From: Streptomyces maremycinicus
Lineage (GTDB): Bacteria; Actinomycetota; Actinomycetes; Streptomycetales; Streptomycetaceae
DNA: 64,000 bases
NCBI RefSeq assembly: GCF_001184025.1
Contig: NZ_BBYG01000010.1
Span: 603,554 to 667,553 of the forward strand
Reading direction: 5' to 3'
Shown piece after piece: positions 43,273-51,758 of the stretch. The notes beneath the pieces are model-generated. The model ran no database searches and was not told where the DNA came from. It worked only from the letters and a program-made list of their open reading frames with translations. Both the position numbers and the translations under genes were made by a program. Within the stretch, counting starts at the first letter, position 1. Every line of letters starts with the position of its first letter.

Positions 43273-43494
43273 ATGGCGCAGCATGTCGCCCAGCCGACTA
43301 CCGATACGCCCGTCGTACCCGCCAAGTTGCCGCTGAAGGACATCGCCCCCTGGGCGGTCTTCTTCGGTGTCCTGATGCTGGTCCTGCTGTACTTCGTCGG
43401 CGCGGAACAGGGCGCGACCGCCGTGGTCTCCGGCGAGGACGTCCACGAGTGGGTGCACGACGCCCGCCACCTGCTCGGCTTCCCCTGCCACTGA
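43273..43494 (+). CDS. cbtB: CbtB, small subunit of a cobalt transporter
   Basis: This 73-residue protein has one membrane helix (WAVFFGVLMLVLLYFVGAEQG) and a C-terminal metal-binding tail HEWVHDARHLLGFPCH, with the His-rich end typical of CbtB. ATG at 43273 follows AGAGGAGG. It is the first gene after the cobalamin riboswitch and is followed 23 bases later by cbtA. Together they import cobalt for B12 synthesis; expression should fall when cobalamin is plentiful. Confidence 0.93.
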   Translation: MAQHVAQPTTDTPVVPAKLPLKDIAPWAVFFGVLMLVLLYFVGAEQGATAVVSGEDVHEWVHDARHLLGFPCH

Positions 43495-43517
43495 CCGAGG
43501 GGAACCCCAGCACACCC

Positions 43518-44279
43518 ATGAACTCCGCAACGGTGCGAAACCTGCTCGTGCGGGGCATGCTCGCCGGCCTCGGTGCCGGCGTGCTCGCCCTGATCGTCGC
43601 CTATTTCCTCGGTGAGCCGAACGTCGACAGCGCGATCGGCTTCGAGGAGTCCCATGCCGCCGGTCACGAGCACCACGAGGTGGAACTCGTCTCCCGCGGC
43701 CTCCAGTCCACGGCCGGTCTCGCCACCGGCGTGCTGATCTACGGGGTGGCCTTCGGCGGCATCGCCGCCCTCGCCTTCTGCTTCGCCCTCGGCCGGGTGG
43801 GCCGCTTCGGCCCCCGGGCCACGGCCCTGCTGCTGTCGGGGACCGCCCTGCTCGCCGTGTACGTCGTCCCCTTCCTGAAGTACCCGGCGAACCCGCCCGC
43901 GGTCGGCGACGCGGACACCATCGGCAAGCGCACCACCCTGTACTTCCTGATGATGGTGCTCGGTGTACTGCTCGCGGTCGCCGCGGTGATCCTCGGCAAG
44001 CGGCTCGCCCCGCGGCTGGGCACCTGGAACGCGACCGTCGCGGCCGTCCTCGGCTTCGTGCTCGCCGTCGGGGTGGCCTACGCGTTCCTGCCCGCCGTCA
44101 ACGAGGTGCCGGGCGACTTCCCGGCCGCTCTGCTGTGGCGGTTCCGGCTGTCCGCCCTCGCCATGCAGGTCACGCTCTGGGCAGGCTTCGGCCTGGTCTT
44201 CGGCGAACTGGCCGAACGGCTCCTGCACCCCCGGCCCGCCGCCGTGAGCGCGGGCACCGCGGTGGCCGCCCCACGGTGA
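43518..44279 (+). CDS. cbtA: CbtA, cobalt transporter membrane subunit
   Basis: This 253-residue protein has about six membrane helices. LVRGMLAGLGAGVLALIVAYFLGEP and the His/Glu-rich loop FEESHAAGHEHHEVELVSRGLQ (metal-capturing) are CbtA hallmarks, and YAFLPAVNEVPGDFPAALLWRFRLSA matches the family's fifth helix region. It is cotranscribed with cbtB under the riboswitch and ends with a strong terminator. CbtAB are energised differently from CbiMNQO; no ATPase gene is adjacent. Confidence 0.92.
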   Translation: MNSATVRNLLVRGMLAGLGAGVLALIVAYFLGEPNVDSAIGFEESHAAGHEHHEVELVSRGLQSTAGLATGVLIYGVAFGGIAALAFCFALGRVGRFGPRATALLLSGTALLAVYVVPFLKYPANPPAVGDADTIGKRTTLYFLMMVLGVLLAVAAVILGKRLAPRLGTWNATVAAVLGFVLAVGVAYAFLPAVNEVPGDFPAALLWRFRLSALAMQVTLWAGFGLVFGELAERLLHPRPAAVSAGTAVAAPR

Positions 44280-44301
44280 CCCGACCGGCACGACGACCCG
44301 A

Positions 44302-44347
44302 CGAGAGGGCCCGCGGAACCGTCCGGGGGCCCTCTCGCGTGTCCGGG
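44302..44347 (+). terminator. terminator of the cbtBA unit
   Basis: CGAGAGGGCCC (44302-44312) pairs with GGGCCCTCTCG (44337-44347), an 11-bp stem whose 24-base interior can pair further (GCGG/CCGG). It begins 22 bases after the cbtA stop. Confidence 0.75.
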
Positions 44348-44510
44348 CCGACGCCCGATCGGCAACCGGAGCCCCGCGCGAGGACGGTGGCCAGGGCACC
44401 GGCCGCCCCGCACCGCCGGAACCCGAGGACCTGGTCGCCGATACGATCAAGCCCGCTGCCACGGCCCGCGTTCCGCTCGCGGGCACCGGCCGAACCCCCC
44501 GGGAGGGACT

Positions 44511-45599
44511 GTGATCGCCGTCGTCGGTGCCGGACTCATGGGCGCGGCCACCGCCTGGCAACTGGCCCGCAGGGGCCACGAGGTCACGCTCGTCGAGGCG
44601 TACGACGTCGGCCACCGGCACGGCAGCTCGCACGGCAGCTCACGGATCTTCCGGCGGGCGTACCCCGACCCCTTCTACGTACGGCTGACCGGACAGGCCC
44701 ACGAGCAGTGGCGCGAGCTGGAGGACGACAGCTCGACCCCCTTGTTGCGCACGACCGGTGGGCTCGACATGGGCGAGCACTACGACCCGAAGGTGATCGC
44801 CGACCTCCTGGGCGCGGCCGGAGTGCCCCACGAGATCCTCGGACCGGAGGCCGCCGCGGAGCGCTGGCCGTACATCCGCGTCACCGGCCCGGTGCTCCAC
44901 CACCCGGACGCGGGCGTGGTCGACGCCGACGAGACCGTCCGGGCGTGCGTACGGCGGGCGGTCGACCACGGAGCGCGGTTGATCACCGGCACCCGCGTCA
45001 CCGGCATCGACGTCCGCGGGAGCGGGAAGACGCGCCTGCACACCGACGGGGGCCACGAGATCGTCGCCGACACCGTGGTGATCGCGGCCGGCGCCTGGCT
45101 GCCCGAGCTGGAACTGCCCTTCGCCCTGCCGCCGTTGGCGGTGACCCAGCAGCAGGTCTTCCACTTCCGCCAGCGGGATCCGTCCGTCGGCTGGCCGACC
45201 CTGATCTGGGACGGGGCGCTGCACCTCTACGGCCTGCCGTCCGGCAGCGACGGCGGTCCGCTCCCCGCCGTCAAGGTCGCCGAGCACGACCGCGGCACCC
45301 CGGCCACCGCCCGCACCCGCAGCGGGATCGTCGACCCGTCGTCGCGGACGCGGGTGAGCGGCTTCGTGCGCGACCGACTCCCGGGCCTCGAGCCCGACCC
45401 GGTCGCCGAGGCGACCTGCCTCTACACCACGACCCCGGACGAGGACTTCGTCCTGGACCGCCACGGCCCCTTCGTCGTCGTCTCCCCGTGCTCCGGGCAC
45501 GGCGCGAAGTTCGCCCCCGTCATCGGGGCGATGGCCGCCGACCTGGCCACCGGTCGCGCCGAGCCGCATCCCCGCTTCCGCCTCGGACGCACGGCATAG
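44511..45599 (+). CDS. FAD-dependent oxidoreductase of the sarcosine/N-methyl-amino-acid oxidase family
   Basis: This 362-residue DAO-superfamily enzyme resembles monomeric sarcosine oxidase and N-methyltryptophan oxidase. It begins MIAVVGAGLMGAATAWQLARRG (FAD dinucleotide motif), has HGSSHGSSRIFRRAYPDP (flavin-contacting Arg), and Cys303 in EATCLYTTTPDEDF, the residue that covalently binds FAD at its 8-alpha position. SGHGAKFAPVIG closes the flavin site with the Lys used for oxygen activation. GTG at 44511 has GGGAGG upstream. It would oxidise a secondary amine, releasing H2O2; the exact substrate is open. It stands 11 bases before a VOC gene. Confidence 0.87.
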   Translation: MIAVVGAGLMGAATAWQLARRGHEVTLVEAYDVGHRHGSSHGSSRIFRRAYPDPFYVRLTGQAHEQWRELEDDSSTPLLRTTGGLDMGEHYDPKVIADLLGAAGVPHEILGPEAAAERWPYIRVTGPVLHHPDAGVVDADETVRACVRRAVDHGARLITGTRVTGIDVRGSGKTRLHTDGGHEIVADTVVIAAGAWLPELELPFALPPLAVTQQQVFHFRQRDPSVGWPTLIWDGALHLYGLPSGSDGGPLPAVKVAEHDRGTPATARTRSGIVDPSSRTRVSGFVRDRLPGLEPDPVAEATCLYTTTPDEDFVLDRHGPFVVVSPCSGHGAKFAPVIGAMAADLATGRAEPHPRFRLGRTA

Positions 45600-45609
45600 G
45601 ATCACCGGC

Positions 45610-46350
45610 ATGCCACTGCGACCGGTTCAGCTGAACATCAAGGCGCTCGACGCCGCCGCGGTCGGCCGGTTCTGGGCGCGGGCGCTCGGCTGGAGTGCCT
45701 GGAGCCCCGGTGTGACCACCTACGTCGGCCCGCCCGGCGACCTCGTCTGGCCGGACCCGGTCGTCGTCGGCGTCGACGTCGTTCCCGTCCCCGAACCCAA
45801 GACAGCGACGAAGAACCGGGTACACCTCGACCTCGCCACCACCTCGGCGGCCCACCGGGCGGAGCTGGTCGCGCGCCTGAAGTCGCTCGGCGCGACACCC
45901 GCCGACGTGGGACAGGGCGAGGTGCCGTGGACGGTCCTCGCCGACCCGGAGGGCAACGAGTTCTGTGTGCTGGAACCCCGGGAGGTCTACCGGGACACCG
46001 GGCCGATCGCCGCGCTGGTGGTCGACTGCGCGGACCCGCGGGCCATGGCCCGGTTCTGGGGCGGCGCGACGGACTGGATCGTGCACGACGTGACCGACGA
46101 CCACGCGTCGTTGCGCTCCGCCCGGGGCGGCGGGCCGTATCTCGAGTTCCTGCGCACGCCCGGCGTCAAGACCGTGCCGGACCGCCTCCATCTCGACCTG
46201 CTGCCCTACCCCGGCGACGACCGGGCGGCGGAGGTGGACCGGCTGCGCGCCCTGGGCGCCACCGACCTCGACCTCGGCCAGGGCGAGGTGCCGTGGACGT
46301 GCCTGGCCGACCCGGAGGGGCACGAGTTCTGCGTCCTCGCCCTGCCCTGA
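45610..46350 (+). CDS. two-domain VOC (glyoxalase/bleomycin-resistance fold) protein
   Basis: This 246-residue protein consists of two VOC modules, each starting with a [24 protein letters not shown] helix-strand and ending [23 protein letters not shown] or its near-duplicate [24 protein letters not shown]. The His and Glu expected for metal binding are partly present (HLDLA, EF). The internal duplication is clear. Function may be detoxification or binding of a small molecule. It starts ten bases after the flavin oxidase stop and is probably cotranscribed. Confidence 0.83.
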   Translation: MPLRPVQLNIKALDAAAVGRFWARALGWSAWSPGVTTYVGPPGDLVWPDPVVVGVDVVPVPEPKTATKNRVHLDLATTSAAHRAELVARLKSLGATPADVGQGEVPWTVLADPEGNEFCVLEPREVYRDTGPIAALVVDCADPRAMARFWGGATDWIVHDVTDDHASLRSARGGGPYLEFLRTPGVKTVPDRLHLDLLPYPGDDRAAEVDRLRALGATDLDLGQGEVPWTCLADPEGHEFCVLALP

Positions 46351-46430
46351 CGCGGAGCCTCCCTCCGACGGCGCCGGCCGCCCGGCCGGCCGTCACGTGC
46401 CCGGGGACGTGCTCAGGACCGGGGGCGGAA

Positions 46431-46459
46431 TTGTTCAGGCCTCTCACGTGCTGTTGTAT
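46431..46459 (+). promoter_or_regulatory. candidate promoter for msrA
   Basis: TTGTTC (46431-46436), a 17-base spacer and TTGTAT (46454-46459) form a plausible vegetative promoter in an AT-richer patch, 77 bases before the msrA ATG. Confidence 0.4.
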
Positions 46460-46535
46460 CCACAGAAGCTGGGACGTCGAGGTGTGCGAGCGAGCGGCGC
46501 ACGTGGCCGAGACGAGAGATACGGAAGGTGCTGAG

Positions 46536-47048
46536 ATGGCAGCGCAGACGCAGAGGGCCGTGCTGGCGGGCGGATGCTTCTGGGGGATGCAGGACTTGAT
46601 CCGCAAGCTCCCGGGCGTGACGGCGACCCGGGTCGGATACTCCGGCGGTGACGTCCCGAACGCGACGTACCGCAACCACGGCACCCACGCGGAGGCCATC
46701 GAGATCCTCTTCGACCCCGAGAAGACCGACTTCCGCACGATCCTGGAGTTCTTCTTCCAGATCCACGACCCGAGCACCAAGAACCGTCAGGGCAACGACA
46801 TCGGCCTCAGCTACCGCTCGGCGATCTACTACGTGGACGACGAGCAGAAGCGGATCGCCGAGGACACCATCGCGGACGTGGACGCCTCCGGCCTGTGGCC
46901 GGGCAAGGCCGTCACCGAGGTCGAGCCGGTCGGCCCGTTCTGGGAGGCCGAGCCGGAGCACCAGGACTACCTGGAGCGCTACCCCGAGGGCTACACCTGC
47001 CACTTCCCGCGCCCGGGATGGCGGCTCCCCGCCCGCACCCAGGGCTGA
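46536..47048 (+). CDS. msrA: peptide-methionine (S)-S-oxide reductase
   Basis: This 170-residue cytosolic repair enzyme reduces methionine-S-sulfoxide in proteins. It has the catalytic motif GGCFWGMQ with Cys14, [34 protein letters not shown] and a C-terminal [14 protein letters not shown] in which a second Cys may act as resolving cysteine. ATG at 46536 has GGAAGG upstream. It is monocistronic, with its own promoter candidate and a strong terminator. Length matches the family. Confidence 0.94.
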   Translation: MAAQTQRAVLAGGCFWGMQDLIRKLPGVTATRVGYSGGDVPNATYRNHGTHAEAIEILFDPEKTDFRTILEFFFQIHDPSTKNRQGNDIGLSYRSAIYYVDDEQKRIAEDTIADVDASGLWPGKAVTEVEPVGPFWEAEPEHQDYLERYPEGYTCHFPRPGWRLPARTQG

Positions 47049-47069
47049 CCCCCCGGGGCTGACCACCGC

Positions 47070-47107
47070 GCGCCGAGGCCCGGGGCCGCGTTCCCGGGCC
47101 TCGGCGC
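47070..47107 (+). terminator. msrA terminator
   Basis: GCGCCGAGGCCCGGG (47070-47084) and CCCGGGCCTCGGCGC (47093-47107) are exact reverse complements with an 8-base loop, 21 bases after the msrA stop. Confidence 0.8.
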
Positions 47108-47563
47108 TGCCGCGAGCGGTGGCTTCCGGGTGTCCGGCAGGGGCTACCTTTCGGGTCCGGAAGGGCAGGAACGAGGAAGCTCCGGGGCACCCGGGCGGTG
47201 GCCGACGGGCAGGGTGCGGGCGGCGCGCGGGCGCTCAGCCCGGCCGGCGCGCGGGCGCTCAGCCCGGCCGGCTCCGCCCCGGATCCGGCGCCCGGAACAG
47301 GGCGACGGCCCCGCGCCCTTCTCCCGTCGCCGTGCGGGTGTCCACCGGTTTCGCGGGGTCCGAGCGGATCTCACGGCGGGGCGGTGGCGCGGGAACGCTC
47401 CGCCCGGTCCAACCTTCCCCCGGCGTACAGGAGTTGGCGAGGAACACGAAGGGTGAACCCGTCCGGCATACTTGCGGGCGCGGAACACCGTGCCCACCGG
47501 CACGCAAGCCAAGGCCCAGCGCGCGCTTCGAGCGCTGACGCACACTCCCGGGGAACAGTCGCC
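47108..47563. other. long leader/spacer before the membrane kinase gene
   Basis: These 456 bases contain no credible gene. A 24-bp unit (CGGCGCGCGGGCGCTCAGCC plus four bases) is tandemly duplicated from 47221 to about 47270. In-frame codons upstream of the kinase run back to 47198 but are low complexity. The kinase promoter must lie here; no good hexamers stand out. Confidence 0.55.
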
Positions 47564-49144
47564 ATGGACAACCTTCAGCCTTCGGACCCGACATCCATCG
47601 GCGGCTATCCGTTGCTCGGCCGGCTCGGCGCGGGCGGCATGGGGCAGGTGTTCCTGTCCCGTACGGGTTCGGGCCGACTGCTCGCCCTGAAGACGATCCG
47701 CGACGATCTCAGCTCCGAACCGGGGTTCGAGGAGCGGTTCGCCCGCGAGATACGCAACAGCGACCGCGTCCGTTCTCCGTGGACCGTGACCGTCGTGGAC
47801 TACAGCGCCCCCGGCCGGCGTCCGCAGTGGCTGGCCACCGAGTACGTGCCCGCGCCGTCGCTCGCCGAATGGGTCGCGGCCCACGGCCCGCTGCCGCACG
47901 CGGCGCTGCTCTCGCTCGCCGCCGAGCTGTGCGGCGCCCTGCACGCCGTGCATCAGGCCGGCCTGGCACACCGGGACGTCAAGCCCGGGAACGTCCTGCT
48001 GGCAGGCGACCGGCCACGGCTGATCGACTTCGGTGTCGCACGGGCCGCCGACGACAGCCGGCACACCCGTCTCGGCGTCTCCGTCGGATCTCCCGGCTAC
48101 CTCGCGCCGGACCAGGCCGTCGGCAGTGTCGCCGCCGAACCCGCCGACATGTTCTCGCTGGCCGCCACCCTCGTGTACGCCGCGACCGGACGCGGCCCGT
48201 TCTCGCGCGCGGGGGAGGAGATCCCGGCGGCCACCCTGCTGTACCGGGTGGTGCACGAGGAGCCCGACCTCTCGGGCGTCCCCCCGGAGCTGGTGCCACT
48301 GCTCACCGCGTGTCTGGCCAAGGAGCCGGCCGAGCGGCCGACGGCGGCCCTGCTGGCCGCTTGGCTGGAGGAGAGGGGCGGCAGGACCGGGCGTTGGCCC
48401 GAGGAGTGCCCCACGGTCCTGGCCGGAGAGCTGACCGACACCGAGCAGTCGGCGCGCACCCTGGTCGACCTCGCACAGCACGACACCCTGGCCTCCGCCG
48501 ACCGGCCGGCGACCCCGCCGACGAGGTCCGACACCCTCCTCGCCGCCCCGGCGGAGCCAGGCCGGCGTCTTCGGCCCGCCTGGCTGCTGACCGCGGCCCT
48601 CGCGGCGGTCACGGTCGTGGTGGCGGTGGTGGCCGCCGTCCACTTCGGTACGCAGCGTTCGTCGGCCGACTCGTCGCCCTCCGCGTCGGGGCGGACGTCC
48701 GGCTCGGCCGCCGCCTCCGAGACGGCGGGGAGGACGCCGTCCGCCGCGGAGTCCCAGCAGACCCGGGAGCCCCTGGGGCCCCAGGACCCGCAGGAGCCCC
48801 AGGGCGAGGACACGACACCCAAGGTCGTCCAGGCCCCGCTCGAACTGGCCACCGGGGAGTCCGTGGGGACCACGACCCGGAGTCTGGTCATCCAGGAGGA
48901 CGGCAACTTCGTCGTCTACGACCAGGACCGCAAGGCGCGCTGGGCCGCGAAGACCAGCGGCGAGGGCAACTCGGCCCGCTTCCAGGCGGACGGCAACCTG
49001 GTCGTCTACAACAGCGGCGGGCGGCCCGTGTGGGCCTCGCGGACCTACGGCCACCCGGGAGCGGTCCTCGTGTTCGAGGCCGACGGAAACGTGGTGATCA
49101 AGTCCGGCGACACGGTGCTGTGGTCGGCGGGATCGGCGGGCTGA
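47564..49144 (+). CDS. membrane Ser/Thr protein kinase with extracellular B-lectin domain
   Basis: This 526-residue protein has an N-terminal Hanks-type kinase domain (about residues 15-270): Gly-rich loop GRLGAGGMGQVF, Lys43, catalytic Asp138 in HRDVKPGN, Mg-binding Asp155 in DFG, and APD in place of APE. A juxtamembrane region precedes one membrane helix (339-360), a Ser/Ala/Pro/Gln stalk, and a C-terminal bulb-type mannose-lectin domain (about 425-526) with three QxDxNxVxY-like motifs (EDGNFVVYDQ, ADGNLVVYNS, ADGNVVIKS). The lectin faces outside and may sense cell-wall or foreign glycans, passing a signal to the kinase. It converges with the response regulator gene. Confidence 0.9.
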   Translation: MDNLQPSDPTSIGGYPLLGRLGAGGMGQVFLSRTGSGRLLALKTIRDDLSSEPGFEERFAREIRNSDRVRSPWTVTVVDYSAPGRRPQWLATEYVPAPSLAEWVAAHGPLPHAALLSLAAELCGALHAVHQAGLAHRDVKPGNVLLAGDRPRLIDFGVARAADDSRHTRLGVSVGSPGYLAPDQAVGSVAAEPADMFSLAATLVYAATGRGPFSRAGEEIPAATLLYRVVHEEPDLSGVPPELVPLLTACLAKEPAERPTAALLAAWLEERGGRTGRWPEECPTVLAGELTDTEQSARTLVDLAQHDTLASADRPATPPTRSDTLLAAPAEPGRRLRPAWLLTAALAAVTVVVAVVAAVHFGTQRSSADSSPSASGRTSGSAAASETAGRTPSAAESQQTREPLGPQDPQEPQGEDTTPKVVQAPLELATGESVGTTTRSLVIQEDGNFVVYDQDRKARWAAKTSGEGNSARFQADGNLVVYNSGGRPVWASRTYGHPGAVLVFEADGNVVIKSGDTVLWSAGSAG

Positions 49145-49429
49145 CGCGCCGCCGCGGCCGCAGCCCTGCTCCACCCCCGCCCGCCCGGCGCCATCCGCCC
49201 GCGCACACCGTCCCCCGGCGCGCGGGGCTCTCCCTGGCTCAGGGCGGCCCCGGGCGGGGCTCTCCCCGGCTCGGGGTTCGCGCCCGCCTCGCGCTGCTCG
49301 ACGGCTTCGCGGCGGAGGCCGGACGCGGTCGAGGGCGTCCGGCGCGCGCGAGGGAAGCCGGCGCCGGATCGCGGCCGCGTCCGCGTCCGCGGTCAGGTCG
49401 CCCGGTTCCGGCGGGGCGGCCGGTCCCCG

Positions 49430-50131
49430 TCACCTGGTCCGGTGTTCGCTCGCCTCCGGCTGTTCCAGGTGGGAGGCGAGAACGGCGGCCTGGACCCGGC
49501 GCTGCACGCCCAGCTTGGCCAGCAGCCGGGAGATGTGGTTCTTGACGGTCTTCTCGGACAGGTAGAGCCTCTTGCCGATCTCACGGTTGGTCAGGCCGTC
49601 GCCGATCAGGGCCAGGATGTCCCGCTCGCGCGGCGACAGGCTCGCAAGCTCGGACGGCACGGCCGGGGTCTCGGCCGGGTCGGCCCGCAGCGAGCGCATC
49701 AGGCGGGCCGTGGTCGCGGGATCCAGCATCGACTGGCCCGAGGCCACCGTGCGGACCGCCGACACGAGGTCGGAGCCCTTGATCTGCTTGAGGACGTAGC
49801 CGGAGGCACCGGCCATGATCGCGTCGAGCAGGGCCTCCTCGTCGTCGAACGAGGTCAGCATCAGACAGGCCAGCTCCGGCATCCGGCTGCGCAGCTCCCG
49901 GCAGACGGAGATGCCGTCACCGTCCGGCAGGCGTACGTCGAGGACGGCGACGTCGGGGCGCAGGGCGGGGCCCCGGGCGAGCGCGTGGTCCACGGTGCCT
50001 GCGTCGCCGATCACCGAGATGTCGGGTTCGGCGTCGAGCAGGTCCGTCAGGCCGCGCCGGACGACCTCGTGGTCGTCCAGCAGGAACACCCGGATCGGGT
50101 TCTGCTCGGTGAAGGCGCGTTGTTCCGGCAT
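49430..50131 (-). CDS. NarL/LuxR-type response regulator, DevR/OsdR-like
   Basis: This 233-residue protein has a receiver domain with acidic pocket DDH (19-21), phospho-acceptor Asp65 in VLDVRLPDGDG and conserved Lys115 in GYVLKQ. A C-terminal LuxR helix-turn-helix follows (SLSPRERDILALIGDGLTNREI and LYLSEKTVKNHISRLLAKLGV). The GASGYVLKQIKGSDLV and LDPATTARLM segments are typical of the DevR (DosR)/OsdR group that controls hypoxia and dormancy genes. No sensor kinase gene is adjacent, so it is an orphan here. A GGGCC-N4-GGCCC box lies 86 bases upstream, suggesting autoregulation. Confidence 0.88.
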   Translation of the reverse strand: MPEQRAFTEQNPIRVFLLDDHEVVRRGLTDLLDAEPDISVIGDAGTVDHALARGPALRPDVAVLDVRLPDGDGISVCRELRSRMPELACLMLTSFDDEEALLDAIMAGASGYVLKQIKGSDLVSAVRTVASGQSMLDPATTARLMRSLRADPAETPAVPSELASLSPRERDILALIGDGLTNREIGKRLYLSEKTVKNHISRLLAKLGVQRRVQAAVLASHLEQPEASEHRTR

Positions 50132-50216
50132 GGTGGCGACCCCTCGTTCCCCGGTGGAGGACAGGCTGCGGGCTGTCCATCACGCCGATCATCACGCGCT
50201 CGGACCGGTTGCACCA

Positions 50217-50230
50217 GGGCCGACCGGCCC
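50217..50230. promoter_or_regulatory. GGGMC-N4-GGCCC box upstream of the response regulator
   Basis: GGGCCGACCGGCCC at 50217-50230 is a palindrome of the same form as boxes at 57117 and 57936 and the hairpin arms at 52156/52178. It lies 86 bases before the regulator's ATG on the left strand. Confidence 0.5.
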
Positions 50231-50292
50231 CATTCTCACGGAGGCGCCGCCGGGACCGGGGACCGGGCGGGTCGCGCGCCGTCCCGGGCGGT

Positions 50293-50988
50293 TCAGGCGG
50301 ACTCGACGTGCTCGGTGACGTCCGTGGGCGCGTCGGTCGGCTCCGCGCGCCGGATGAGTTCGAATTCCACGTCGACGACCCCTTCCACCGCGCGGACCAG
50401 CCGGGCCGCCACCGGCACCAGGGAGGTGTCCCGGACGTGGCCGGCGAGCTTCACCACGCCGTCGCGCACGTCGGTGCGTACGTTCGCGGTCGGCGCCGGG
50501 AACAGGTAGGACACGACCTCGCGCCGCACCTCCTCGGCGATCTCCTCGTCGGTGCGCAGGAAGACCTTGAGCAGGTCGGCACGGCTGACCACGCCTTCGA
50601 GCAGCCCCACGGCATCGACGACGGGGAGCCGCTTCACCTTCGCCCGGGCCATGGTCCGGGCGGCGTGGGCGAGCGTGGTGTCCGGGTGGACGGTCAGCGC
50701 GGGGGAGGTCATGAGCTCCCGCGCGGTCACGGCGCCGGCCTTCGCGAGGTCGGACAGACGGCGCAGCTGCGTGTACCGGTCGGGGTCGCTGTCGCGGAAC
50801 TCCTCCTTCGGCAGCAGGTCCGCCTCGGAGACGACGCCGATGACACGGCCCTCGCCCTCGACGACGGGCAGGGCGCTGACCTTCCAGTCCTGCATCAGCC
50901 GCACGATCTCCTTGAACGTCGCCCCGCCGCCGACCGCGGCGACCGTGTGGGTCATGACATCGCTGACGATGTGTGGGGTGCCGTGCAT
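50293..50988 (-). CDS. CBS-pair protein with C-terminal BON domain
   Basis: This 231-residue protein has two CBS domains (about residues 5-62 and 85-140; for example VSALPVVEGEGRVIGVVSEADLL and VKRLPVVDAVGLLEGVVSRADLL) and then a BON domain (VRTDVRDGVVKLAGHVRDTSLVPVAARLVRAVEGVVDVEF). Such proteins bind adenine nucleotides and may report energy status. Related two-CBS proteins belong to the mycobacterial DosR regulon. The ATG at 50988 is chosen because GGAGG lies six bases upstream; an ATG at 50994 abuts it. Sixty bases after the cyclic-nucleotide-binding gene, likely one operon. Confidence 0.88.
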   Translation of the reverse strand: MHGTPHIVSDVMTHTVAAVGGGATFKEIVRLMQDWKVSALPVVEGEGRVIGVVSEADLLPKEEFRDSDPDRYTQLRRLSDLAKAGAVTARELMTSPALTVHPDTTLAHAARTMARAKVKRLPVVDAVGLLEGVVSRADLLKVFLRTDEEIAEEVRREVVSYLFPAPTANVRTDVRDGVVKLAGHVRDTSLVPVAARLVRAVEGVVDVEFELIRRAEPTDAPTDVTEHVESA

Positions 50989-51048
50989 GACCATCCTCCG
51001 TTGTCCGTTCCTGTGACGGGTGCTTGCCGCGGTGCCGGGGTGCTCGGG

Positions 51049-51519
51049 TCAGACGGTGCTGCCGGCGCCGTACGGGGCATACAGGTCCAGGAGCCGGGTC
51101 CTGGCCGCGTGGAGACGGTGGGCGAGGACCTCGCCGACCCAGCGGGCGACGTCGTTGCCCAGTGCAGGGTCGTCCTCGCACATGGACCGGACGGCCGTGG
51201 CGTCGAACTCGTAGGCCCGCACCGGTGTGCTCGCCTCGGCGCCCAGATGCCAGACGTGAGGGGTGAAGAGCCAGGACCAGCCCACCAGTTGGTTGTGCCC
51301 GAGACTCTCGATGACAGCCGCCCGGCGGCCCGGCACGTGCATGTCGAGCTCGATGCTGCCGGTGCGGATGATCCAGAACCGGTCGGCCCGCCCGCCTTCC
51401 TCGAACAGGCGCGTGCCCTGGGGGACGGACACCTCCCGGGCGATGCCCATGAGCCTCCGGCGGTGTTCGGCGGACAGGGCGCGCAGCATGCTGGGGTTGG
51501 GCGTGAGGGGAGCGTTCAT
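51049..51519 (-). CDS. cyclic-nucleotide-binding (Crp/Fnr-type sensor) domain protein without DNA-binding domain
   Basis: This 156-residue protein consists of a single cNMP-binding fold: VSVPQGTRLFEEGGRADRFWIIRTGSIELDM, then AVIESLGHNQLVGWSWLFTP and ARAYEFDATAVRSMCEDDPAL-like features. It lacks the helix-turn-helix of Crp, so it would act by protein contact or as a redox/ligand sensor. The ATG at 51519 is preceded by GGAGG; an in-frame extension to 51588 has none. It probably leads the operon with the CBS gene. A looser CGGAC-N4-GGCCA box lies 62 bases upstream. Confidence 0.85.
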   Translation of the reverse strand: MNAPLTPNPSMLRALSAEHRRRLMGIAREVSVPQGTRLFEEGGRADRFWIIRTGSIELDMHVPGRRAAVIESLGHNQLVGWSWLFTPHVWHLGAEASTPVRAYEFDATAVRSMCEDDPALGNDVARWVGEVLAHRLHAARTRLLDLYAPYGAGSTV

Positions 51520-51580
51520 GGTGTGCCTCCGCTGCGGGGAGTACGGGCTTCCAAGGCCAGCGTGGGCCGTGTCCCCGGGG

Positions 51581-51594
51581 CGGACCATGGGCCA
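51581..51594. promoter_or_regulatory. looser GGGMC-N4-GGCCC box upstream of the cNMP-binding gene
   Basis: CGGACCATGGGCCA at 51581-51594 matches the box seen upstream of other genes in this island with one mismatch at each end. It overlaps a second inverted repeat, GGACCA-N9-TGGTCC. It lies 62 bases before the ATG. Confidence 0.35.
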
Positions 51595-51758
51595 CCTGGT
51601 CCATTGAGCGCGCCGTACGGCACCGGGAGGGCTTTTCGGGTGCTGCGGTGAGAGCCGTCCCGCGCGGCAGGACGGGCACCGGGGTGGTGCCGTGCGGGAC
51701 GGGCGAGGTCACCGCCGGCGCGGTGGCACGGACGACGAGTGATCGTCTTCTCTCCTGA

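Noticed and set aside
47198..47563. N-terminal extension of the membrane kinase to 47198
   Set aside because: The extra residues are Arg/Ala/Gly/Pro low complexity and include the 24-bp duplication; the ATG at 47564 precedes the kinase fold directly.
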